Source of the DNA: Rickettsiales bacterium
GTDB lineage: Bacteria > Pseudomonadota > Alphaproteobacteria > Rs-D84
Direction of reading: 5' to 3'
DNA: 39,363 bases
Assembly: GCA_031263295.1 (NCBI GenBank)
Contig: JAISGC010000092.1
Coordinates: 1-39,363, forward strand
Shown here: positions 23,198 through 29,857 of the stretch, piece after piece
Layout: every line of letters starts with the position of its first letter
Numbering within the stretch: position 1 is the stretch's first letter
Position numbers and translations under genes: made by a program
Notes under the pieces: generated by a model
Seen by the model: the letters and a program-made list of their open reading frames with translations, nothing else
Told to the model about the DNA's origin: nothing
The model's database searches: none

Positions 23198-24370
23198 ATG
23201 AAGAAAATACTCGCGCTTATCGCGCTTCTTCCGGGCGCGGCGATCGCCGCAAACAGCACCGCCGATTTGTCCGGAGGCCCGGCCAAAAAGCAAACCGCCG
23301 CCGTGCAGACCATCAAGACAAATGGCGCGCCGCTGCGGGTCAAGCAGGAAGTGAATCTCTATTACACCGGTCCGTCGCGCAGAAGCGCCGCCGCGCAAAA
23401 TACCTATGCGGGCTGCACCGGCGACGGATGCGCCGCGGCCCGCTCCGCGCGCGCCGAGACATATCGCGCCGCGAACGACAAGAAATATAATTTGGCCAAT
23501 CCTTTTTATCAGCCGCTGAAAGAAACATTTTTCAGCATAACCGACGCGTCTTTTTCCGGCGCCGGATTCAAGTTTGACATAGACAACGGCGCGTGGGCCA
23601 ATAACAAAGGCAAACTGGACAACAACTCCGTCTCGTTCACAGAAAATCTGTCATACGGAATAACCGACAACTTCGCGATATTGGGCGAGGTCCGCTTCGC
23701 GCGCGATGAATTGCGTGTAAAGTGGGACACGGTGCCGTTTCCGCTCGATGTCGACAAATACGACGACAGCAGGTTGGCGTCCTTCGGCGCCGGGTTCAAG
23801 TGGCGCGTCTCGGACAGCAAGAACTGGATTTCGTTCCTGTTCGGCGGAATCGAGAATGCCAAGGATGTCGGCAATGTCTTTTCGGTCAACACCAAAATCG
23901 GATACAAGAACGACGACACGACCATATACGGGCTTGCGGGCGCGCAGTTCATAAACTGGGACCATTCGAACGGATACGGATTCGGCATCACGAACCAATA
24001 CGGCCAGAGCGAATATTTTATGCTGAAAGAAAAGACCAGCAATTCGATTTACTACGCGGCGGGCGCGGGCCTGTTCGCGGCGATAAACGAGGACTGGTCC
24101 AGCGACTTGCAGATAACATATCAGGATCTTGAATGGCATTCGCAGGTTCTGGCGCAGGCGTCGATCGCCTATCAGCCGTGGAACTCGGTCGCGGTGAATC
24201 TCTACGGCCGATTCGCGCTTTGGGATAACGCGAACGGATTCAATTCCGATGTCTACGGGCCGCATCCTTATATAGGCGACGGGACGGAGCCGGTCGTCAA
24301 TGTCGGCGTCGCAAAGTTTGCGGACTATCGGGAGTATCTTGTGGGCGTGCAGTTATTGGCGGCGTTTTAA
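23198..24370 (+). CDS. Predicted outer-membrane beta-barrel protein
   Basis: 390 residues. Signal peptide MKKILALIALLPGAAIAA, a low-complexity Ala-rich N-terminal part with CTGDGC, then from about residue 105 alternating polar and hydrophobic beta strands (SYGITDNFAILGEVRFAR, FGAGFKWRVS, AAGAGLFAAINEDWSSDLQ) ending LVGVQLLAAF. A terminal Phe is the usual barrel-assembly signal. Porin-like or an autotransporter-type barrel; the ligand is unknown. The start at 23198 rather than TTG 23192 follows the signal peptide. The next gene also encodes a predicted barrel. Confidence 0.8.
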   Translation: MKKILALIALLPGAAIAANSTADLSGGPAKKQTAAVQTIKTNGAPLRVKQEVNLYYTGPSRRSAAAQNTYAGCTGDGCAAARSARAETYRAANDKKYNLANPFYQPLKETFFSITDASFSGAGFKFDIDNGAWANNKGKLDNNSVSFTENLSYGITDNFAILGEVRFARDELRVKWDTVPFPLDVDKYDDSRLASFGAGFKWRVSDSKNWISFLFGGIENAKDVGNVFSVNTKIGYKNDDTTIYGLAGAQFINWDHSNGYGFGITNQYGQSEYFMLKEKTSNSIYYAAGAGLFAAINEDWSSDLQITYQDLEWHSQVLAQASIAYQPWNSVAVNLYGRFALWDNANGFNSDVYGPHPYIGDGTEPVVNVGVAKFADYREYLVGVQLLAAF

Positions 24371-24371
24371 T

Positions 24372-24491
24372 AATTAGCAATGTGCAGTGAGCAATGAGCA
24401 ATTGCGGCTCGTTGGAAAGGAAGAGAGAACAAATGAAAAAACTTTATCGCGGGATTTTATTGCTCATTGCTCATTGCTCACTGCTCGTTGC
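24372..24491. repeat. Heptad inverted repeat, GAGCAAT family (copy 2), around a start codon
   Basis: Arms 24372-24403 (upstream) and 24459-24491 (ATTGCTC, ATTGCTC, ATTGCTC, ACTGCTC). The ribosome site and ATG of the next gene (24433) are in the loop, and the right arm encodes the hydrophobic core LLIAHCSLLVAV of its signal peptide. Pairing of the arms would place the start codon in a hairpin loop. Confidence 0.88.
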
Positions 24492-25170
24492 GGTGGCGCC
24501 CGCCCGCGCCGTCGAAATCGCCGACGATACGGCCGACCCTATGTTCCTTGAAAAGTTCGGCGACTTTGTTTCCCGCACATCCGCGGACTTCGGCAAATAT
24601 TTTCAGGCGCGCGAGATAGCCTCTTACGGATACTCCGACCGATTCGCGGTCGACCTAGACTTGCGCTGGCGCAGCGGCGGGAACAATAAAAAGGACGACG
24701 ATCCGAACAACGACTTCAAGGACGGGTTCTCCAACCTCGGCGTTATGGGAAAATACCGCGCTGGCAAGGGCGATACCGGCGCGACCGATATTCTGTTCGG
24801 CTTCGGATTCGGCGGCCGCGATGTCGTGCCGAATTACTCGGACGAGGTTTATTCCGTCGGTATGCGGACCGGGCGTCAGTGGCAGGTTCTGACGCTGTCG
24901 GCGACGGTTCTGACAAACTGGATATTCGACCGCGAGCACGGAATCGCTTACATAGACTTGACGCCCGAGGCGTATTTCCGACTTGTCGGCGACTGGTCCT
25001 TCGGCGCGGGCGCGACATTCCGAAAATCCACCACGACCATTTTCGATCAGACCTGGATAAACGCGAAACTCGGAACCCAAATCGGAAAAACCGGATGGTA
25101 TCTGAACGGCGGATACGAAACCAAGTCGAAAGACCTTCGCATCGGCGGCAGCATTTATATGTTGTTCTAG
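24433..25170 (+). CDS. Predicted outer-membrane beta-barrel protein with repeat-encoded signal peptide
   Basis: 245 residues. Signal peptide MKKLYRGILLLIAHCSLLVA, cleavage probably after APARA. The mature part has amphipathic strands (FAVDLDLRWRSGG, DILFGFGFGGRD, LSATVLTNWIF, WSFGAGATFRKSTTTIF, DLRIGGSIYMLF) and ends in Phe, fitting a small barrel. The signal-peptide core is encoded by the right arm of a heptad inverted repeat that brackets the start codon. It follows the other barrel gene by 62 bases and may share its transcript. Confidence 0.78.
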   Translation: MKKLYRGILLLIAHCSLLVAVAPARAVEIADDTADPMFLEKFGDFVSRTSADFGKYFQAREIASYGYSDRFAVDLDLRWRSGGNNKKDDDPNNDFKDGFSNLGVMGKYRAGKGDTGATDILFGFGFGGRDVVPNYSDEVYSVGMRTGRQWQVLTLSATVLTNWIFDREHGIAYIDLTPEAYFRLVGDWSFGAGATFRKSTTTIFDQTWINAKLGTQIGKTGWYLNGGYETKSKDLRIGGSIYMLF

Positions 25171-25221
25171 GCCCGATGCCGGGCCGGGCGGGCTATTGCG
25201 CAGTGCAAAAAGGGTAAAAAA

Positions 25222-25533
25222 ATGTTCCAAAAAGAATGGATTGATTTTATCAATGATATAAGCGGGCGATTGAAAGAGCTTGACGGAAATACCGAGATTC
25301 TCGCGCGCATAGCGAAGATGACCGAAGAAGTCGGCGAGTTTGCGGGCGCGGCTATGCTCAGCATGGGCTATGGCCGCAAAAGCAAAATCGATTCGTTCGA
25401 TCCGAAAAATCTGACCGAAGAGTTCGGCGATGTCGTCATAACCGCATGCCTGCTGGCGCGGGAATTGGGCCTCGACCTGAACGCCGCATTGTCCGCGCGG
25501 AAATCGGAAATTTCGCTGCGTTGGGCGGCATAG
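25222..25533 (+). CDS. MazG-like nucleotide pyrophosphohydrolase
   Basis: 103 residues, one MazG-type all-alpha domain, shorter than full MazG. Seen: TEEVGEF (34-40) and EEFGDVV (69-75), the EExxE and ExxD metal-binding pairs that hold magnesium for hydrolysis of nucleoside triphosphates to monophosphate and pyrophosphate. Family proteins clean nucleotide pools of abnormal or excess NTPs. No ribosome site is obvious; GGGTAAAAAA precedes the ATG. Single domain, so probably acts as a dimer or tetramer. Confidence 0.82.
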   Translation: MFQKEWIDFINDISGRLKELDGNTEILARIAKMTEEVGEFAGAAMLSMGYGRKSKIDSFDPKNLTEEFGDVVITACLLARELGLDLNAALSARKSEISLRWAA

Positions 25534-25550
25534 CGAATCGGCGTTTTCTC

Positions 25551-25579
25551 TTGCAACTTATTTTCATTTCGGATATTAT
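25551..25579 (+). promoter_or_regulatory. Promoter of a candidate small RNA
   Basis: TTGCAA at 25551-25556, exactly 17 bases, then TATTAT at 25574-25579. The same -35 word (TTGCAA) is used at greA/lptG. No good coding start follows. Confidence 0.65.
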
Positions 25580-25585
25580 TTGACG

Positions 25586-25697
25586 GAACCAAGTTGGGAA
25601 ACTTGCGTTCGGGCTGTGAGAAGCCTTTATTTGAGCGGCGCGCCTTTTGCGCCGTGATCCGCGCGCAAAAAACTTGCGGCCAGTCGGCCGTTTTTTT
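25586..25697 (+). ncRNA. Candidate small RNA of about 112 nt
   Basis: Between the MazG-like gene and the nested repeats. A strong promoter precedes it; it ends in GCGGCC-AGTC-GGCCG followed by seven T (25691-25697), a textbook intrinsic terminator. Inside are hairpins CAAGTT/AACTTG with a GGGA loop (25590-25605 region), GGCT/AGCC and GGCGC/GCGCC. I could not match it to 6S, 4.5S, RNase P or tmRNA. An ORF from 25594 crosses it but continues into repeats and is probably spurious. Confidence 0.5.
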
Positions 25698-25828
25698 GCG
25701 CCCAAACCCCGTTATGGTCGGGGGGCTGTTTGCGAGCAATCCGAACAGAATCATTCTCAAATATGATTTCTCAACCGCCCCGGCCGCATCAAAGTTTTCC
25801 CGACGAAGCCATGTCTTCCGCGTGGCGT

Positions 25829-26173
25829 TCCCCTCCTTTGGAGGGGTGCCGCCCGACACACATCGTGTGGTGGGCGGCGGGGTGGTGCTTAAAGCGGGAG
25901 CTGTCGAAACTAAAACAAAAAATTGCAAAGCAATTTTTTGTCATTCCCGCGCATGCGGGAATGGGGCTTTAAGACTTCTAGCGAAAAACTTGTTACACAC
26001 ACAACGAACATTGTGAAAACAAGTAGTAGCTGAATGTAAGGTTTAGAACCCTATTCCCGCTTTCGCGGGAATGACAAAAAATCCTTTCAGGATTTTTTGT
26101 TTAAGTTTTGTCAGTGCCAATGTGAAGCACCACCCCGGCCGCTCCGCGGCCACTCCTCCAAAGGAGGGGAACA
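25829..26173. repeat. Outer inverted repeat with a second element nested inside
   Basis: Arms TTCCCCTCCTTTGGAGGGG (from 25829) and its inverse (ending 26173), followed inward by GGGGTGGTGC / GCACCACCCC. The ATTCCC-type element 25910-26102 lies inside. A single arm of the outer element occurs within hemW (39038-39084). It probably carries several hairpins when transcribed. Confidence 0.85.
25910..26102. repeat. ATTCCC/GGGAAT multi-hairpin element, long form (copy 2)
   Basis: Same family as 22951-23132 in the opposite orientation: AACAAGTAGTAGCTGAATG and GGTTTAGAACCC are the inverse of sequence in that copy, while the central hairpin loop has diverged but keeps its CTTGTT/AACAAG stem. End hairpins AAAAAATTGC/GCAATTTTTT and ACAAAAAATCC/GGATTTTTTGT. 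Confidence 0.88.
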
Positions 26174-26215
26174 CCAGTTGGAAGGCAGTGCAAAAACAAA
26201 AACAGGGAGAAAAAT

Positions 26216-26779
26216 ATGAGAAAGTTCAATTATCAAAGTGCAAAGTTCAATTGCGGCGCGCGAAAAAGCAAAAGCGCATTCGGCAGGCTTCCATTGAACT
26301 TTGCAATTTGCACTTTGCTAATTTGCGGCGTCGGCGAAAGCGAGGCCGCCAAGTTCTGCGTGGTCAACGAAGTCGCCTCGTGGTCGGCGGACGCGAACGC
26401 GCGGACCTGGACGACCACTATGAAAAATGGCTCAGTCATTTCCGGACGCTATGCCTGCGCGTCCGACTTGTCGCAGGGACCGGGATGCGAAAACAATATT
26501 CCGGCCGGTTGCATCCCGACATCAACCGCAATTGCATTTTCATCGGTGAATAGCGTTTATTCCGCAAAACCGGTTCACTCGCCAACCGGGGATTTCTGCT
26601 GGTGCCAAATCTTGTCGCCGAACCCCACGGGATGGATTATAACCGGCCGGTTCGGTGTGTGGCCCGGCGGATGCAACGGCACCGGCGGCCATTTCGGAAG
26701 CACATATCCGAATTGCGCGGGATTATGCGCGAACTCCGGATATAGGCTTTTGACCGGGCCTATAAATATCGGATATTAA
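26216..26779 (+). CDS. Small secreted Cys-rich protein with repeat-encoded signal region
   Basis: 187 residues, family not recognised. The N-terminus is unusually long before the hydrophobic core (FAICTLLICGVGESEA, about 30-45). The mature part begins AKFCVVNEVASWSADA and holds about 11 Cys, several in FCWCQ, CNGTGG and NCAGLCANSG. Both the basic N-region and the hydrophobic core are encoded by the arms of a heptad inverted repeat (26221-26253, 26292-26325). Good ribosome site AGGGAGA, 6 bases before the ATG. The stop overlaps the stop of the convergent gene at 26776. It may be periplasmic or surface-exposed. Confidence 0.7.
   Translation: MRKFNYQSAKFNCGARKSKSAFGRLPLNFAICTLLICGVGESEAAKFCVVNEVASWSADANARTWTTTMKNGSVISGRYACASDLSQGPGCENNIPAGCIPTSTAIAFSSVNSVYSAKPVHSPTGDFCWCQILSPNPTGWIITGRFGVWPGGCNGTGGHFGSTYPNCAGLCANSGYRLLTGPINIGY
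26221..26325. repeat. Heptad inverted repeat, AAGTTCA family
   Basis: Arms 26221-26253 (AAGTTCA, ATTATCA, AAGTGCA, AAGTTCA) and 26292-26325 (inverse). Entirely inside the 5' end of the coding frame that starts at 26216. Confidence 0.85.
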
Positions 26780-27069
26780 AACTCCGCGAGTTTCGTCTGA
26801 CCGGCGAAATGCGCGCTTGGCGGGGCGCGGAAAATATACCAAAGAATGCCGACTACGGCGACGCCGCCGACCGCCGCGATTGCAAGCGCGGTCCCGCCGT
26901 TGCCGCCGGACTTCCCGCCCGATTTATAGACATTGCAGCCCGGGTCTCCGTTTGTGCAGCTGGGCAGATTTGAGCCCGTGCCGGTATCGCTCGGGCCGCC
27001 GCGCGGCGAATCGACCGCGCCCGCCGCGAACGCGAGCATCGAAAATAAAATCGCGACGATTGTCTTCAT
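26776..27069 (-). CDS. Small membrane protein with signal peptide
   Basis: 97 residues. Signal peptide MKTIVAILFSMLAFAAGAVD, then a Gly/Ser-rich segment with two Cys (LPSCTNGDPGC), and a membrane segment (about 61-79, TALAIAAVGGVAVVGILWYIF) near the C-terminus. It has the look of a small envelope protein with a GxGG tail anchor; no family recognised. It converges with the gene at 26216, the two stop codons overlapping in TTAA. Confidence 0.6.
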   Translation of the reverse strand: MKTIVAILFSMLAFAAGAVDSPRGGPSDTGTGSNLPSCTNGDPGCNVYKSGGKSGGNGGTALAIAAVGGVAVVGILWYIFRAPPSAHFAGQTKLAEF

Positions 27070-27116
27070 TTATTTTATTAAAGCAAAATCCGCGCCATCG
27101 GGCAAACAGAATCTGG

Positions 27117-27337
27117 TTGTTTTCAGGAATCGAATCTTGTATAATTTCAACCAGCGGGATATGCTATTCCGCCGGGCCTTATAACCCGTCTTTTGAGCGT
27201 CCGAAGGGACGATAAATGCTCCAACGATTTCGGTTGGAGTGCGGCGAATATGCTGAATAAGCCGCGCAATTCTCAAAGATTGTTATAAGACTCCAACCAC
27301 CTGCGCTAAGGCTTCGGGTGGCAACAGGGAGGATTTT
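27117..27337 (+). promoter_or_regulatory. Structured leader RNA of paralogue C with promoter
   Basis: Promoter TTGTTT (27117-27122), 17 bases, TATAAT (27140-27145). Leader: hairpin GCGG/CCGC; long-range helix CTTATAAC (27178-27185) with GTTATAAG (27282-27289); hairpin GCGTCC/GGACG; CTCCAAC (27219-27225)/GTTGGAG (27233-27239); GGC-GAATA-GCC hairpin; CAAT/ATTG; second CTCCAACC (27291-27298); CCACC/GGTGG (27297-27321); ribosome site AGGGAGG (27326-27332). Same order as in front of paralogues A and B, 14 kb away on the other strand. Confidence 0.8.
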
Positions 27338-28087
27338 ATGAAAAAGTTTATCGCAATGGCGATGATTGTTCTGGCGGCCGGGCGCTCGCCCGCCGTCGAT
27401 GTCGCTGGGCGGATATTCACGAACTGCGCGACCGTATGCATCAACCGCGAGCTGAACGCGCCGGACTGCCAGTTCCCGGACATCAGCGGTCTGAACGGCC
27501 AGCTGGCCGACTTGCGAAAAGAATTGTCCGACATAAAGGCGGATCATCTGACGGCCGCCGAGTGCGGCGTCAAGACCGCGGCCGCGGTTGCCGCGGTTCC
27601 GGCATGTCCGACTTGCGCGCCCGCGACGACTACCGCGACAACTCCGTCCGTCACGACGGCGACAACTCCGCCTGACGCGGGGACGACCACTGCGTCAACC
27701 TCGGCGGTCAGTCTCGAATGCGCCCAACGAAAGCGCGTTTATTACGGCATTATGAAAAAGAAAACCATAACCGCCGGGACATCCGTCAAATGCGACAACG
27801 CGACATTCGGCGACCCGAAGAAAGGCGCGAGCAAAAAGTGCTATGTCGACGGCATCCGAAAGGCCGACGAAAACGGCGGGTTTTCAATGGAGGCCGACGG
27901 GCTCGTTATGTATGGGCTGATAGATGTGAGAGAAATCACTTCGGCCGCCGAAATGAAATGCGACAATAAAACATTCGAGGATCCGGCCAAGGGCGCGAGC
28001 AAGAAATGCTATGACTGGCAGGGCAACGAAATAGCGGACGAGAACAAGAGCTTCACTCCGCCGAATCCGAAGCCGACGGGGTGCTAG
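27338..28087 (+). CDS. Cys-rich secreted protein, paralogue C
   Basis: 249 residues. Signal peptide MKKFIAMAMIVLAAGRSPA, head RIFTNCATVCINR with PDCQFPDI, helix LNGQLADLRKELSDIKADHL, a Thr/Pro/Ala linker (about 88-122), and a C-terminal part with a tandem Cys module: VKCDNATFGDPKKGASKKCY and MKCDNKTFEDPAKGASKKCY. Compared with A and B, the C-terminal domain is shorter and built from this duplicated unit. Unknown function; predicted periplasmic or surface protein with disulfides. The stop overlaps the rarA stop in TGCTAG. Strong ribosome site AGGGAGG. Confidence 0.82.
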   Translation: MKKFIAMAMIVLAAGRSPAVDVAGRIFTNCATVCINRELNAPDCQFPDISGLNGQLADLRKELSDIKADHLTAAECGVKTAAAVAAVPACPTCAPATTTATTPSVTTATTPPDAGTTTASTSAVSLECAQRKRVYYGIMKKKTITAGTSVKCDNATFGDPKKGASKKCYVDGIRKADENGGFSMEADGLVMYGLIDVREITSAAEMKCDNKTFEDPAKGASKKCYDWQGNEIADENKSFTPPNPKPTGC

Positions 28088-29388
28088 GGCCGTTTAAGTT
28101 CGCTGCGCATCTTGTCCCAGTAATCCAGGCGCTTTTTTATCTCGCGCTCGAAGCCGCGCTCGACCGGCGTATAAAACTTTTGCCGGCCCATTTGTTCCGG
28201 AAAGCAATTCTGGCCGGAAAATCCCGATTCGGTGTCGGGCTCATAGACATAGTCTTTGCCGTAATCCATATCCTTCATCATTCGCGTCGGCGCGTTCAGT
28301 ATATTTTTCGGCGGCATCAGGGACCCGTATTTTTCGGCCGCGGCCCATGCGAACATTTTCGCTTTGTCGTTGCGATTGCTTTTCGGCGCCGTGCCGAGAT
28401 AAATCACAAGTTCGGTCAATGCTATGTCGCCTTCGGGACTGCCCATTCTGTCGTATGCGTTCCAGCACGCGATGGCGAGCTGCACTGCCTGCGGATCGGC
28501 CAGGCCGACATCCTCCATTGCGAATCGGGTCAGACGGCGAAATAAATACTGCGGGTCCTGGCCGCCGGTCATCATCCGCGCGACCCAGTAAAGCGCCGCG
28601 TCCGTGTCGGATGCGCGCAAAGATTTATGCACGGCCGAGATTAAATTATAATGCTCGTCGCCGGTCTTGTCCGACAGCATCGCCTTTTTCTGAACCAGTT
28701 TATCAAGCGCCTCCGATGAAATCGGGCGCGCGACTTTTGCGTCGGCGAGATACTCGATTGTGTTCAATAAAAAGCGCGCGTCGCCATCCGCCATTTCGGA
28801 GAGCGACTTTCGCGCCGCGTCGTCAAGCAACGGAAACACTTCGAGATATTTTTCCGCCCTTTCGCTCAACCCCAACAAATCAAAGGATGAGAGCGGTTCA
28901 AGCACTCCGATATGGCACCGCGAGAGCAGGGCGTTATTTAACGAGAACGACGGGTTCTCGGTCGTCGCGCCGACAAACACGACCGTGCCGTCTTCGAGAT
29001 ACGGCAGCAATGTATCCTGCTGTGTTTTGTTGAAGCGGTGGATTTCGTCGATAAACAGAAGCGTGCCGCGGCCAAGCACCGCGTCCATCTTCGCCGCCTC
29101 CATCGCCTTCTTTATATCGGCCGTTCCGGAAAATACCGCCGACATCGGAATGAATGTCATATCGGTCGTTTTCGCCAAGGCTCGCGCTATCGTCGTCTTG
29201 CCGCATCCCGGCGGCCCCCACAAAATCATATTCGACAATTTGCCGTTGTCCGCCATTTGGCGCACGATTCCCGATTCGCCAAGCAGTCGCGGCTGGCCCA
29301 CGATTTCATCTATCGTTTTCGGGCGCATGCGGTCGGCCAGCGGCTGGCGCGGGCTTGAAATCGGCGAAATACTTTGTTTTACTTTCAT
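28084..29388 (-). CDS. rarA: Replication-associated recombination protein A (RarA/MgsA)
   Basis: Clamp-loader-like AAA+ ATPase acting at stalled replication forks. 434 residues from the start at 29388 (MKVKQSIS), which fits the family N-terminus; a longer frame starts at 29430. Seen: Walker A GPPGCGKTT, Walker B LLFIDEIHRFNKTQQDTLLP, sensor 1 VGATTENPSFSLN, and the C-terminal tetramerisation region GSPEGDIALTE through HIT-like PVERGFEREIKKRL. A near copy of the AAGGATCAGA motif (AAAGGATGAGAG) lies in codons for SSFDLLG. Confidence 0.93.
   Translation of the reverse strand: MKVKQSISPISSPRQPLADRMRPKTIDEIVGQPRLLGESGIVRQMADNGKLSNMILWGPPGCGKTTIARALAKTTDMTFIPMSAVFSGTADIKKAMEAAKMDAVLGRGTLLFIDEIHRFNKTQQDTLLPYLEDGTVVFVGATTENPSFSLNNALLSRCHIGVLEPLSSFDLLGLSERAEKYLEVFPLLDDAARKSLSEMADGDARFLLNTIEYLADAKVARPISSEALDKLVQKKAMLSDKTGDEHYNLISAVHKSLRASDTDAALYWVARMMTGGQDPQYLFRRLTRFAMEDVGLADPQAVQLAIACWNAYDRMGSPEGDIALTELVIYLGTAPKSNRNDKAKMFAWAAAEKYGSLMPPKNILNAPTRMMKDMDYGKDYVYEPDTESGFSGQNCFPEQMGRQKFYTPVERGFEREIKKRLDYWDKMRSELKRP
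28877..28898 (+). repeat. Intragenic AAGGATCAGA-like motif (rarA copy, one mismatch)
   Basis: AAATCAAAGGATGAGAGCGG: same as the other copies except G for C after GGAT, and without a left hairpin arm. Listed as a degenerate member. Confidence 0.4.
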
Positions 29389-29449
29389 TTTACTTTGGCG
29401 CGAAGCCGCGCCGGGCTTTCTCTTATGCAATGCTTTATTCTATTGCGAT

Positions 29450-29478
29450 TTTACTTTAAGTTTATTTACTGCTATAAT
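29450..29478 (+). promoter_or_regulatory. Leaderless promoter of the MucR-like gene
   Basis: TTTACT at 29450-29455, 17 bases, TATAAT at 29473-29478; the ATG at 29486 is where transcription would be expected to start. Confidence 0.75.
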
Positions 29479-29485
29479 TATAGCA

Positions 29486-29857
29486 ATGAAAACGACGAAA
29501 GACAATGCATTCACTACGGCGGTCGCGAACCTTGCGGCGGCGGCGGTCCGCGGCAATCCAAAGCTGACCATAGACGCGGCGGTGCGCCAGGCGGCCGAAT
29601 CGCTCCGGCGCGCGGCGGTCGTTCAATTGACTGCGAAACAAGTCAGCGAATCGGTGAAGCCGGGGCACTTGGTTTGCTTCGAGGACGGGACGAAACATAT
29701 AATGCTGCGCCGATACATAAAGCGGCGGTTCAATCTGACGCCCGACCAGTATCGCGAAAAGTGGGGGCTGCCCGACGATTATCCCATGACCGCGCCGAAC
29801 CATTCTTTGCGCCGCACGCGCATTGCGAAAAAAACGGGCCTGGGGAAAAAGCGCTGA
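29486..29857 (+). CDS. Ros/MucR-family transcriptional regulator lacking zinc-ligand histidines
   Basis: 123 residues. The Ros/MucR family are H-NS-like or repressor proteins of alphaproteobacteria with a single zinc-finger-like fold. Seen: LVCFEDGTK, then LRRYIKRRFNL, and the family hallmark TPDQYREKWGLPDDYPMTAP, ending in a basic KKTGLGKKR. The usual CLEDGKKFKSLKRH-type finger keeps its Cys here but both His ligands are replaced (Tyr and Arg/Phe), as in zinc-free members of the family. Probably leaderless. Its TGA overlaps the rlmN ATG (TGATG). Confidence 0.88.
   Translation: MKTTKDNAFTTAVANLAAAAVRGNPKLTIDAAVRQAAESLRRAAVVQLTAKQVSESVKPGHLVCFEDGTKHIMLRRYIKRRFNLTPDQYREKWGLPDDYPMTAPNHSLRRTRIAKKTGLGKKR

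Noticed and set aside
25586..25697. 6S RNA or 4.5S RNA
   Set aside because: I could not see the open-complex-like bulge of 6S or the conserved GGAA/AGCAG loop of 4.5S; left as unassigned small RNA.
25594..26016. 140-residue protein on the plus strand
   Set aside because: It runs through the terminator and both nested repeats, has no family similarity and no ribosome site.
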